A stretch of 64,000 nucleotides of DNA from Beta vulgaris subsp. vulgaris (lineage: Eukaryota > Streptophyta > Magnoliopsida > Caryophyllales > Amaranthaceae): assembly GCF_026745355.1 (NCBI RefSeq), contig NC_079205.1, positions 63,040,915 to 63,104,914 of the forward strand, read 5' to 3'. The position numbers were made by a program, and so were the translations under genes. The notes under the pieces are model-generated. The model was not told where the DNA came from, ran no database searches, and saw only the letters and a list, made by a program, of their open reading frames with translations. Positions 33,763-45,330 of this stretch are shown piece after piece (position 1 is the stretch's first letter; the number at the start of each line of letters is the position of its first letter).

Positions 33763-34448
33763 TGATACAGGATTACTCGATAACACTTTTCCACCATCCA
33801 ATTCCACATTTAAAAATTTATCGTACATTACACCAATAATAAACTTTCTAACCACAAATGATTCACCTATGTTGGTCAATATACAACCTTACATTTCTTT
33901 ATTAGGAGATCCTACGCATATTAAAATTGACTATGCATTATTTAAGAAGAGTGAGCCTGAATTTACTGATCTTAACAATAGGAAAATTTACCAAAACTTA
34001 TTCGACGCAATATATGATGCAACTTATGTGGCTATAGAGAAAGTTGTTGTTACACTTCAGACTGATTCATTGAATGATGATAAAAAGAAAGGTGGCAAAA
34101 ATGTCAAAGTGACGGTGTCCGAAAGCGGGTGGCCGTCGAAAAGCGGATTTAGCGGCAAGAAGCCGCGCAATTATGCTAAGAAAACAATCACTAGTAGCAA
34201 TGATCAAAAGGAGCCTTCTATACCTGGAGAGGAATATGCCACAATAGAAAATGCAAGAACTTACTACACCAAATTTGATCAATCATGTGAAGAAGGGAAC
34301 TCCTATGACACCAGGAGAAGAGATTGAGACATACTTGTTTGCAATGTTTGATGAGAATAATAAAACAAATGGCGTGAGTGAGCAGAATTATGGGCTTTTT
34401 ACTCCTGATGAAAAACCCAAGTATGGACAACTCAACTTTTGTGCATAG

Positions 34449-34658
34449 TAATTAATTGCATGAAGTATGGTTTAAGGAACAAATCAATGTATGTATCATT
34501 GTATTTCTAGTATATATGAGTATAAGTTTTTAATGATATGTGTTATATATCCTTGTCTAGTTAATTTGTGGGAATATATAATAAATAAGATGATGAATTT
34601 TCATCTCGATATTAATTTAGTTTAAAATTTTAATTATATGTCATATGTCTTCCAACCG
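34449..34658. other. 3' flank of G4
   Basis: AT-rich 3' untranslated and flanking DNA. No further feature is seen. Confidence 0.4.
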
Positions 34659-35677
34659 GTGGCGGATCCAGCAGGGGGACATGGGGACAGATGTCCCCCC
34701 ACTTTAAAAAAATCATTTTATGTTTTTTTTTAGAAAAAAAAAACAAAAAAACGAAAAATAAAACGCTGGGGCTTGGGGACTCTAAGAGACGCGTGAAGCG
34801 TTTGTAAAAAACACGCTTGAAAGAAAAAAAAGGAAGAGAAACTGAGGAAGAGAGAACGGAGTCATAGACGAAGCCACGAAGCGACAACCGCACATTCGCT
34901 GGAGCCGACGATCGCACATTCATTGGAGCCGACGACCGCACATTCGCCGAAGCCGACGACGACGAGCGGTGAGGAAGAGGAACGGAGTCATGAACTTCAA
35001 AGTTCGAACTCCGGACGAACCTCAAGTCCTCAATCTTCGTCTGCCTTCGAAGTTCGAACGAACGAAGGAGTCATAGACGAAGCCACGAAGCGACGCCGCT
35101 ACGCCCACGCCCATGGCCAATCACCGACCTCCCAGTCCCGACCCGACGTGTGACGCCCAGTAAGTCATCAGTCGTTCAGTAAGTTGCTTTTTCTAATTTC
35201 TAAACCCTAAGTGGCTAAGTTTTAGTTTTTTTAAGGTAATATATATATATATTATCTGGTTGTGAAAATGTGAATTGTGATACTTGTGAAATGTGAATTT
35301 ATGATTGTGAATATATGGTTGTTGATTGATTTGTTGTTGGTTTGGAATTGGTCATGAACTCATGATTTAGGAAAATGTTATAATTAGTTTGCAATTTTGA
35401 ATTTCTAATGAGGAAATTGTAAATATGACTATATGAGTTGATTTATAATTGAAATATTGAATAGTTTGGTTTGATTACTTTGATATGTAATTGATTAATG
35501 TTTACCAATTTAATATAAAATGTCGAGTGATTCACATTCACCTAATTCTAACAAGTCCAAAGCTAAGGGAATACAACCCGATACAATTTTTGTTGTACTT
35601 TTTTTTTCTTGAAAAAACTTCTGAATGCTCGACGGTCGGATTTTGTCCCCCCACTTTGAGAATCCTGGCTCCGCCAC
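34659..35677. mobile_element. TIR transposon, internally deleted
   Basis: The left end GTGGCGGATCCAG and, in complement, right end GTGGCGGAGCCAGGATTC are inverted repeats. Next inside both ends is the motif GTCCCCCCACTTT. It is about 1.0 kb. A short open frame (34923-35153) comes from tandem GCACATTCGCTGGAGCCGAC-like repeats. An ATG at about 35520 opens a serine-rich stretch that ends soon, possibly the remains of a transposase N-terminus. Class is uncertain (hAT-like termini). Confidence 0.5.
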
Positions 35678-36536
35678 TACTTATAACTTTAATCAAAACA
35701 TCAAGTTTACATTATATATATGACTCATTTATCCTTTATCTTTAATAAAATATCAATGTTTCTAACCTTAAGTTATGAAAATGGAAAATGATGATTCGAA
35801 ATGAAGATTTCTCATGTCTTAGATTTTTTTTCCAAGCTTCATAGGTTTCTTACAAGCTGGATTTTGCCAACTTGACACATGACCTCAAGCATAACTTTAT
35901 ATCAAGTCAATTATGTGGATGCCAACTAGAATAGTTGGCAATACGTGGAAATACATGGTACTTATAATTTATAATGGAACTCTGACGGTCCCTTGTGACT
36001 CCCTATCTTCAAAACAAAATCATATTTCAAGCTAATGATGGGCCTTATGGCCCTAGTTTAGGTTGTCTGAAACTCCAAGCGCCAAATGGGTTAAATGGTC
36101 CGTTAAGTTGTCCTCACACTGATCACCCTTTTCAGCTTTTAGTTTTAATTGTATACCTCTCTTACTCAAATTTCTACAAGTGCAAATACGAAACACTAAG
36201 CCCAAACTTGTTTGGTGTAGCTGGTTACTGATTCACCTTACAATCTTAAAATCACAAGGTCAAAGTCTTCCTAGTTCATAGTGGCGGATCAAGAAAAAAT
36301 ACTAAGTGGGGTCAAAAACATTTAATAAAATTTTATTTGGGATCAAGTGGTCAAATTTTTTACGAAAATAAATTGAAAAATCACAAATTTTATACGAAAG
36401 AATTTTATATTCTTATTTTCAAGTGGGGTCATATTGATCTAATATGCTCCACCACTTAGATCGTATTTGGGGGTAGAAATTCCACTTATCTTTTCCTCTA
36501 CTCTCAAGTGCCTGAGTCACAAACACTAAACGAAAA
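35678..36536. other. Intergenic DNA left of the gap
   Basis: No gene is seen. A 178-bp element with GTGGCGGATC / CCACCACTT ends, similar to the transposon at 34659, lies at about 36280-36457. The sequence then ends at the gap. Confidence 0.4.
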
Positions 36537-37536
36537 NNNNNNNNNNNNNNNNNNNNNNNNNNNNNNNNNNNNNNNNNNNNNNNNNNNNNNNNNNNNNNNN
36601 NNNNNNNNNNNNNNNNNNNNNNNNNNNNNNNNNNNNNNNNNNNNNNNNNNNNNNNNNNNNNNNNNNNNNNNNNNNNNNNNNNNNNNNNNNNNNNNNNNNN
36701 NNNNNNNNNNNNNNNNNNNNNNNNNNNNNNNNNNNNNNNNNNNNNNNNNNNNNNNNNNNNNNNNNNNNNNNNNNNNNNNNNNNNNNNNNNNNNNNNNNNN
36801 NNNNNNNNNNNNNNNNNNNNNNNNNNNNNNNNNNNNNNNNNNNNNNNNNNNNNNNNNNNNNNNNNNNNNNNNNNNNNNNNNNNNNNNNNNNNNNNNNNNN
36901 NNNNNNNNNNNNNNNNNNNNNNNNNNNNNNNNNNNNNNNNNNNNNNNNNNNNNNNNNNNNNNNNNNNNNNNNNNNNNNNNNNNNNNNNNNNNNNNNNNNN
37001 NNNNNNNNNNNNNNNNNNNNNNNNNNNNNNNNNNNNNNNNNNNNNNNNNNNNNNNNNNNNNNNNNNNNNNNNNNNNNNNNNNNNNNNNNNNNNNNNNNNN
37101 NNNNNNNNNNNNNNNNNNNNNNNNNNNNNNNNNNNNNNNNNNNNNNNNNNNNNNNNNNNNNNNNNNNNNNNNNNNNNNNNNNNNNNNNNNNNNNNNNNNN
37201 NNNNNNNNNNNNNNNNNNNNNNNNNNNNNNNNNNNNNNNNNNNNNNNNNNNNNNNNNNNNNNNNNNNNNNNNNNNNNNNNNNNNNNNNNNNNNNNNNNNN
37301 NNNNNNNNNNNNNNNNNNNNNNNNNNNNNNNNNNNNNNNNNNNNNNNNNNNNNNNNNNNNNNNNNNNNNNNNNNNNNNNNNNNNNNNNNNNNNNNNNNNN
37401 NNNNNNNNNNNNNNNNNNNNNNNNNNNNNNNNNNNNNNNNNNNNNNNNNNNNNNNNNNNNNNNNNNNNNNNNNNNNNNNNNNNNNNNNNNNNNNNNNNNN
37501 NNNNNNNNNNNNNNNNNNNNNNNNNNNNNNNNNNNN
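36537..37536. other. Assembly gap (1000 N)
   Basis: Exactly 1000 undetermined bases, which is a conventional size rather than a measured one. Open frames reported across it are meaningless. It adjoins a Cassandra-like element whose other LTR may lie inside it. Confidence 0.99.
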
Positions 37537-37994
37537 CTCCACATATTTAGCCACAATGACATATGGGTCACCCCAGCCTAAAATCTAACCACATGCATAT
37601 TCGACTATAGTCGGTGATATAGCCCATAAACCTCTCGCACTAGGCAGGTAACCTTGGATTAATTGTCCATATAATCAGCACGCGCTCGCAAGATTTCTCT
37701 AACACCATTTGTAACACGAAACCAATACTGGGTTGAGTCTATTGTCACCAATGCATATCTGGGGTCGACAATTGTCCCAATAACCAACACGTACAAGTTC
37801 CTTGGGTGCATTTTATCCTCACTGATGCGCACCTTGAAAAACTTCCCATGAGGTCACCCATCCCTGGACTACTCACAACCAAGCACGCTTAACTTTGGAG
37901 TAACTTAGAAAACGAACTACCTAAAAGATATATGCATCTTGTTGGAATGAGTAGTCTGCTAAATCCCTTTAAAGGAATCATAAGGGATATCACA
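37537..37994 (-). mobile_element. Cassandra-like TRIM: one LTR and part of the interior
   Basis: The LTR is 37710-37994 (285 bp), bounded by TGT and ACA. On the minus strand it carries a 5S rRNA-derived segment, including AGTTAAGCGTGCTTGG and GGGATGGGTGACCTC, at about 37835-37900. Immediately after its end on that strand comes TGGTGTTAGAG, close to the TGGTATCAGAG primer-binding site that pairs with initiator methionine tRNA. This combination is diagnostic of Cassandra terminal-repeat retrotransposons in miniature. The interior (37537-37709) runs into the gap. It is not a functional 5S gene. Confidence 0.75.
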
Positions 37995-40700
37995 GGTGGA
38001 ATAATAAGCCACTAAAATTGGTCCTTTTTAGGCATTATCCCTCTTCTTGTTTGAGGAAAACTAAATACTCTCAACTCTTAGGAAGGTTCAAAAAATTTGG
38101 CTTTATTGACATCAAAGTAAAGGTAAAAACCCAATACTCTTTCACATCTATTAGGATTCAGGGTTATGAATACTACTATAACAAGAAGAAGTTCTAATCC
38201 GAACAAATATTATATCAATGTTGTGGAAGATGCAAATACTTGAGAAACACATTGTAGTTGTTATTTGACATTGAAGTACGTAGTTCATATATATCCCTTC
38301 AAAATCTATAGAAAGGCCATTCAAGAATATTTTTAAGTTAGGTTTGACACGGAGTTAGTACAAATATAACCCTCGTATCTATGAGAAGGCAAATCAAGTT
38401 ACAAATACACACTTTCTAAATTAGGCTAAATCTATTATATCAAGAAACTTGTGATGAATTTTCAACATTTCTTTTTATTTGCAACACTTTAACTTGAATA
38501 CTCATATACTTATTTTGACCATACTTATTATTTAATATAAATATAGTTTTAGTTTATAAGATGTTAAAATAATAAATAAAAAAAATCAAAGTTATGCTTT
38601 ATGGATCAAAAAATCAAAGTGTTACAAACAAAAATTAAAGAATCATAAGTAGATATTATCATTAATTGGGCTCTTATGTAGATAACAAGTTTTTTTTTCT
38701 TCTTTTAGATAAGTTGTTGTGAACCACTAGCTAGCTAGTAAGAGTTGAGAGAAAAGTTTTCTAACTTTTTTCCTTCCACCTTCTTTAAAAAACAATCATA
38801 TTGGAAAGCCTTGTTTTGATTGAGGAATGTGAACTTGATAGCACACAAGATATATTGTACTCCACCTATTTGAAATAGCAAACACCAATAAAATACTTTT
38901 AAATTTATAAAGCTAACTTGTGCTTAAGCATGCAAGATATTATAATTACACAAAGATATATATTATTATCATGAAACACAAAGAATTATAAATACAACCG
39001 TTTATTAGTAAATAGATATGATTGTATAACATGCTAGATACAAGATTAAGCCACTTACCATTTCTCAAATTGGAGATTCTAAGCAACTTGAAGACATATT
39101 GCGCGCTTGCACTAAGCCAATATTCACATAGTTGTGAAGTGGGTATTCCACTTACATTTCCACTTCTTTAAACTTGTCCAAGAATGTTCTCTACTTGCTA
39201 AGTGCTAGCTAACTCCATTAGGCACTTGCCAAGATTACACTACCATAGTTTATACATAATACAAGCTAAGATTTGCCGCTTCAATTCCATGAATTGTCTT
39301 CTCAAAATCTAAAAAAAAAATTGATAAGTTGGAATCCAATTTCGAACTAAGGATTCTTGTGGTTCCGGAAGATCCAGTTACAGGAGAACCAGGAACAAAG
39401 AGCTTTCTCCCCTTTTCCGCCCGACTCATTAGTCTTAAGAATGCACAACACGAAAACTTTGTTAAAATTACTTAATTCCCTTTCTAATCTTACCTGGATT
39501 GGGACTAACAAGAATGGTTGGGACAACAAACATCCATCTCGTTCGTACTTTGGATACCTGTATAACCATCAAAGACTGTTAAAGTGACTATTTTACATCC
39601 AAAATTATTATTGTCATACATATAATTATAATATTGGCAAAGTCAGCCATCCTTATACCTTCATCAAATGAAATTTTTTTCTCGTACATGAGGAAAGTTA
39701 AGACATCCTTTTTTCAAGGAGACTCCTAAAGAATCAAAAAGGACAATTTTTTGTAACGAGTTCTGCTGAAACATACACGTCAACCGAGACAATAGAACTG
39801 TCGTTGTAACCTTTTTTTTAATAGAAGATCTGTTACCCACACCAAATGAATTAAAATCCCCTTGATATCTTGTTGGGGGAAATTGGACTTGTAACTTATG
39901 AATTTAATAGTTGTGCAATCAAACACTAATGATCGTTTTCGACCTAACTAATGTTGGAAAGATGACGTGATGCTGCAATAGTTATTAGATAAAAGGATAT
40001 AGCCAAAATTTATAAACTTTGCCAAACAAGTATATAGGAGTATAACAAAGTAACAAGCTTAGGTTGCGTTGTATTCAACTTATTTTTCACTTATGTTATT
40101 TAATTTTAACTAATGAGAACTTATCGAATTTATTTTAACTAATTAAAAATTTTAAAGAATCTTATTGAAAATTATTTTTTAAAGTATTTATAATAAATTA
40201 AACACAACATAGCCTTAAAAAGTGGAGTGTTATTATATGTAACAAAAACTCGAAAGTTTTAAAGAGTTCAAAATGCCAAAAAATTGAAATGAGTACACTT
40301 GGGACCTGCGGAAATAAATTAGATGGACTCAATTGGACTTCACAAAATCCAAGTCTAATCCAAATGATTTTTGACTCGAAGATATGAATCTAAATCCGAA
40401 CAAACTTTTCACTGATCCAGCATAGTCTAGTTCAAACAATTTTGCTAGAGTATTATTTATAAATCTAATTCAATCCAATCTAAATTTTAAGATGACATTA
40501 GTTTTCATTTAGTCAGATTAATCCTTTGTTTATCACCACATTTTTTAACAAATGATACAGACAATAAGATCGATAGCATATCATTACATAAACTATATGG
40601 AAACATAAAAAAATTATACTTTCTTTAATTTCTAATAGGACTTCGGACTTAAAATAATTGAGTCCAATCCTAGTCTATAATTGTGAACTCGGATTTTTAA
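37995..40700. other. AT-rich intergenic DNA
   Basis: No gene was recognised across about 2.7 kb. Short open frames overlap on both strands (for example 39347-39587) without similarity to anything I know. Confidence 0.5.
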
Positions 40701-40708
40701 ATCCAAAA

Positions 40709-41112
40709 AATACGTTGTCTAGTTAAATCCGAGCAATAATTTCAAACCAAATGAAATTGAATTTTGAACTTTAGACTTTTCTCAATCCACTACTTATATA
40801 TATATATATATTGAGCTAATTAAGCTTGTTGTCTAGTTAAATCCGAGCAATAATTTCAAACCAAGTGTAATACGAACTTTTACAAGACTTACTATAAATA
40901 TATATATATAGTAAGTCTTGTAAAAGTTCGTATTACAACAATATTAGTGTAAAACTAGTCACTATTGAGCTAATTCTCTTTTTGATATTGGGCTTACTAT
41001 TGCCTAATTTTAATTTAAAAGTAGGCAATCTCTTACAAGACAAACTCTTACTTTAATCTAAAAAGTTGATGAAGTACTATCGAAATGTCTTACACTAATT
41101 AAGCTTGTTGTA
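40709..41112. repeat. Rearranged patch with a perfect inverted repeat
   Basis: A near-perfect hairpin spans 40866-40937 (arms beginning TGTAATACGAACTTTTACAA, stem about 31 bp, TA-rich loop). The 30-plus bases GTTGTCTAGTTAAATCCGAG onward occur twice, at 40713 and 40830. Short pieces TTGAGCTAATT and CTAATTAAGCTTGTTGT recur at 40811-40828 and at 40964 and 41094. Confidence 0.8.
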
Positions 41113-41117
41113 TACAG

Positions 41118-42637
41118 AGGCAGAAATTGGAGTATGTTATGGTAATGTATGGAGACAACTTGCCGTCTCCTGAAGAAGTGGTGGACCTCTATAAGTCCAG
41201 CAATGAGACTCTACGAACCAAATCAACGGACACCCAAGCTCTACAAGGATCAGGCATCAAAGTCATGCTTGGTGTTGCTAACGACGATCTTCCGCGCATA
41301 GCGTCCGATCAATCAGCCGCGGATGAATGGGTAAATAACGTCTCCCCATATGCTGCATCAATAAATTACGTTACAGTTGGGAATGAAATTGATCCATCAT
41401 CGACACTATCATCATCGGTGCACCCAGCTATGCAAAATATTCGTAAATCTCTAGATAAAACTACATTCGGAAATCAAATTAAGGTTTCTACGGCCATTAA
41501 CACGAATTTGACAAAAAAAAACCTACCCACCATCTAGTGCCACATTCGGAGATATGGCCATGGGATACATTACACCAATAATTCATTTTTTGTCAACTTA
41601 TGAAACACCTTTAGTGGTAAATATTCAGCCTCTTTTTGCTTTTGCAAGTTCTTCGTCAATTGATCTTCCCTTTTTGTATGGGTGTAACCCAAATTTGCTA
41701 GCGGACATTGCATATTGGCCGAGAGCAAACCAAGGTGACGTGGGCTCGCAAAAGGGGGACCATTCCAGATTCATCATCTTTTGTCTTCATGCCGAGACTG
41801 CCGTCACGGCCATAGAAAACGACAAAGTAAAGGGAATCTTCCCTCTGACAAGATCAATCACAACAGTACAAGTGTCACAAGATTACACGCCCTGTCAGGT
41901 GAATAGTACGCCTATAAATAGCCATCCAGTACTATTCCTGCAGGTACATTCTCTCATACTAAAAATAGCCTATCTCTCTCTCTCTAAGCTCTCTTTCTCT
42001 AGAATCCTCTTGGGTATTTAGCTGACTTGAGCGTCGGAGGGGGTTTCCTCGAAACACCCCCGAGGGTAGCTCACGTTTGTCATTGTTGCAGATCCCTCAC
42101 GGACATCCATCTCCTGTCGGACAACTCTCAAAGGGTCCGGCACCGTTTTCGATACCGAAACACTTTTTATTATTCACTTCTAATGAACGTAAGCGTGATC
42201 CAGTATCTAATGTGGTGTATAGTAATCTATTTGATCAAATATAACGACGCAGTTGTGACAGCGGTAAAAAATGTTACCGCACCCGGCACCAATTCACTTA
42301 CTAGCAGCAATAAAAATTCGAACCCACCGCCTGAGCCACTGGTAGGTGAAACTGGACTGTCGTCCGCCGCCACATTCCAGCATCCTATGAGCCTTGAACT
42401 TGGTGTTCGTATTGGAATTGCTGCTAACTCAACAAATGCACAGACGTACTACAAAAAATTGATTGACCGCCTAAAGATGGGGATTGGGGCTCCATTGAAT
42501 CCAACCCAAAAAATTGAGACATACTTGTTTGCAATGTTTGATGAAAATCAAAAACCGGGGGACGAAGTTGAGCGTCATTTTGGGATTTTTTTTATCCTAA
42601 TAAAACCGCCAAATATCGCCTCCCAAATTTCAGTTGA
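41118..42637 (+). pseudogene. G5: multiply broken GH17 gene with a solo LTR
   Basis: Only the catalytic exon is recognisable; it opens after an AG at 41117 with EAEIGVCYG. Lesions in order: a base gained near 41141; about 11 nt lost around 41195 (partly compensated downstream); an A-run expansion near 41512 that shifts the frame; and a 488-bp solo LTR (41675-42162) after IDLPF. The distal part keeps LVGETGLSS, where the family has VSETGWPS, so the nucleophile Glu remains but the following Trp is Leu. It also keeps [16 protein letters not shown] and EVERHFG. The end is degraded and the ancestral stop position is about 42635. No signal-peptide exon was found upstream; that region is rearranged. 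Confidence 0.85.
41675..42162 (+). mobile_element. Solo LTR inside G5
   Basis: It begins TGTATGGGTGTAACCC and ends GATACCGAAACA, with the 5-bp duplication CTTTT on each side (41670-41674 and 42163-42167). A TATA motif (CTATAAATAG), a (CT)n leader and a GCGTCGGAGGGGG block match the solo LTR at 22404-22892 in the opposite orientation. The family is therefore represented twice within the cluster. Confidence 0.9.
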
Positions 42638-43830
42638 TAGTCGAGAGCAAGGGAAAATTGCTAATTGTGCATGCATTTTATGATTATATATTATTTTGTT
42701 TGTGTATGTGCTACGTGTGTACTATACTAAATAAATTAGGTCTTCTCATGTCTATTTGACTATCTTTTGTAATTTTTATTTAACCTATTTGGAATATTTA
42801 ATTTATGTCAATGTTAGAACACTTTGATTATATATTTAGTGATTTATATAAGAGAAAAAACAAATCAAATTGATATATTGTTGAATTATTTCTAATATCT
42901 AGTCTAGTTAAATACTTTGGTTAAAAGGGTAGGAGTTAGCTCAAGTGGATAGAGCGCTTCCCCTTGGCCCCCGAGGTCAGGTGTTCGATCCTTACCCCCA
43001 GCATTATGCTGGAGTATTTTCTTAGCATGCTATGCATGCCTTACCAGCCAATGTGTTGGTGTTTCCTACAGGCTAGTAGCCTTGTAAGGATTAGCCCTTG
43101 GACTGACTTAATTTCCTAATAAAAAAAACTTTGGTTAAATTGACCCAAGACGATCTACAGTAGTTTATTGATGAACATTCACAAATGAAACTATATTAGT
43201 AGATTTAACAAAAAATTTCAAGTACTCGTGACAATCATTATTCTGAAAGAGAAAAGTAACCAGACTTATTTCATCGATCGATTATGTATTAAGCAAAACA
43301 TATCAGACGAGACATCTCTCACGTACATCACTTTTCTTACAACCTTTTGACACACGCTCTGAACTATTCTTATTTGGCATGACCTCACTATTATTATGCT
43401 TTTCTTACAATCTTTCGGCCCACGCTCTTAACTTTATCAATAAAAAACTACCTAAATCTCTCTCCTTTAATAAAACAATACCCCACTAATTCCTATCAAA
43501 TTTACTTTTTAAAATTTTTTTTGGAACCAGTAAAGAGAAAAACCGAAAAACTAATCTAAAAAAATTTGGACGTCGTGATATTTATCACTACCGTAAATCG
43601 ATAGATCTCCACAACAATGCACTCCGAGAGAGAAGTTATTTTTTGTCAGCAGAAGGGAGAAGGTGTATGTTGTTGTGTATTTGGCTAAGCATAAAATCCG
43701 AGATTTTATAGAGGCACAATAGGCATATGTAACTGATCCAAGATATTGTCTGAGCGTGTAAGGACTGACGGGCAGAGACGGCAGCACGCATGAGATATCT
43801 ACTATCTCCCTCGTAATAATATATGTTTAC
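42638..43830. other. G5 3' flank and intergenic DNA
   Basis: It holds a SINE (42926-43127). The stretch 43500-43830 has short overlapping minus-strand frames of no recognised family. At about 43830 the sequence enters the G7 block that is inverted relative to 62350. Confidence 0.45.
42926..43127 (+). mobile_element. tRNA-derived SINE
   Basis: A 202-bp element is flanked by the 12-bp duplication ACTTTGGTTAAA (42914-42925 and 43128-43139). The tRNA-like head has an A box (TTAGCTCAAGTGGAT) and a B box (GTGTTCGATCC). The body contains CTTACCCCCAGCAT and GGCTAGTAGCCTTG, and it ends in an A-run. It is the same family as 59458-59667. Confidence 0.9.
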
Positions 43831-44326
43831 CACATTATGGAATATTTCTCAAAATAAATTGGGGTATAACTTTGTTCTCCACCAATGTGGGACAATAACA
43901 AATGAAGTTAGCTATAACTTTCAAATTTGGACAAGCATAAGCCAAACTATTCTAACAAAAATTAACATTTATTAACTAGATATATTAGAACTTATCACCT
44001 TAAATTACGCGATGCAACAATAATTTATATCTTTTTGGGACGGTAGGAGTACATATAAGTTTAATACTTATGTAGCAAAAGCTATATTATTAAGTACTAT
44101 AAAACGATAAGATCAAGAGCAATAAGAAACTATATTGTGCACTACTTAAAGCAATATAAACAATGGCACTAAAGCCAAGTAGTGAGACATCAGGTTTGGA
44201 CTATTCTACTTAGTTGTGAGTCCTTGATCGAAATTCTTGCCTACCAACTCCTAATTATGAATCGGTACAAACGGCCATAATTCAATCAACCTACTTAGCA
44301 TAGCATGCAAAGTTATTTTTCTAAAT

Positions 44327-44662
44327 AGGATTTTTTTTTTTATTTTAACCACTTTATAAAATTACGATTTTTTTCAAAATAACCACCTTATATGTTCATT
44401 TATTTTAATATTCACTTTATATGACCTAAATCCTTTTAAATACTTACTAATTGACATGTTCTCTCAACAATATCATCCTCAAAAAGGGTTTAAGAACGAT
44501 TCCACCACCTCCGCCTTTATTCACTAGAATGTTTATAAGGTTTAAATCCTTCTTTAAGACCAATTTCTTGGACAAATTCTGTTAATTGGTATTCAAAAAT
44601 AAGCTTATAAGGCGGTTATCTTAAAATTTATGATTTAAAAGAAAGTAAAAATTAAAATTTTC
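44327..44662. mobile_element. MITE in the G7 upstream flank
   Basis: TTCTAAAT on both sides (44319-44326 and 44663-44670) is an 8-bp target duplication. The ends carry long imperfect inverted T/A-rich repeats that include AAAATAACCACCTTATA and, in complement, AAGATAACCGCCTTATA. The G2 and G6 flanks show the empty site. The class may be hAT or Mutator-like. Confidence 0.65.
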
Positions 44663-45220
44663 TTCTAAATAATAAAAAAGTGGTCTGTCTTAATATGATT
44701 TCTAAATACTAGTGATTGTATTAAAAGGGGTCATATGACCTTATGTTGGAACTTAAGAAGGCGGTTCCATATTGTAAGAAAAAAGGGGGTGCGACAGGAA
44801 GTGTTAAGAGAAAACATAGTTACAAGTTTATCTCATATTAAGGGAAGAAGGAAAAAATTTGCAACATGAAAGCTTCTTGACTAACGTAACTATTATTGAT
44901 TGGTTTTAGGATTTTGGACTTTAATTTGTTCCTCATTAAAATAACACTTTGTTTTAGGATAATATTTTTCTACACTTGTATGTGATTAAATCCTTTTGGC
45001 AAAAACATGTGTGAGATGTTTTATTTGTCAGTACTCAAAATCATTGTCTCGCCCATATATACATTATCATACTTTTTAGAGAATTAACAAATGACAAAAA
45101 CAACTTTATTCTTACTTAATATGGTTATTTTTTTACCAGGTGGGGGTGGATGTTTTATTTGATAGTAGTCAAAATCATTGTCCGTGACTTTGTACTACAT
45201 GCATATACTTATTGGTTGGC

Positions 45221-45236
45221 TCTATATATATAAAGG
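45221..45236 (+). promoter_or_regulatory. TATA box of G7
   Basis: TCTATATATATAAAGG lies about 95 bp before the ATG, equivalent to the G1 and G8 boxes but with extra TA. Confidence 0.6.
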
Positions 45237-45330
45237 AGCATATAATGGAAGGAGTTTCAATCATCATAAAACTTACTTTTGCTTCTTTTTAAATTTTGTC
45301 TAAGACCTTCCCATGCACAGGAATTCTCCC

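Larger units (their letters stand above)
31624..34448 (+). pseudogene. G4: GH17 beta-1,3-glucanase split by a LINE and a frameshift
   Basis: Exon 1 is 31624-31687 (MAFATSLFITAIVLLKSLHQ), the intron 31688-32574 and exon 2 32575-34448. The barrel begins ASVGVCYGMLGNNLP and keeps VGNEI. A 769-bp LINE (32994-33762) then interrupts it after AIDTGLL, and the frame resumes at 33779 (DNTFPPSNS). The nucleophile motif VSESGWPS is intact at about 34114-34140. It is followed by about 30 extra residues (KSGFSGKKPRNYAKK region) not present in G2 or G6. One extra A in CAAATTTGATC (about 34271) shifts the frame again; the tail [17 protein letters not shown]...KYGQLNFCA continues in another frame to a stop at 34448. 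No full-length protein can be made. Confidence 0.9.
43831..45330. other. Upstream flank of G7, inverted relative to G8 and G1 flanks
   Basis: It matches 60178-62350 (and 3046-5231) in reverse orientation and includes the conserved distal block at 44140-44326. A MITE occupies 44327-44662. The proximal part holds AGTCAA (minus-strand W-box core) at 45167-45172 and the TATA box. Confidence 0.6.

Noticed and set aside
36504..37581. Long open frames of 342-357 residues on both strands
   Set aside because: They consist almost entirely of undetermined bases in the assembly gap.
37835..37900. 5S rRNA gene
   Set aside because: Only part of a diverged 5S sequence is present, and it sits inside an LTR with TG/CA ends and a primer-binding site, so it is the Cassandra motif.
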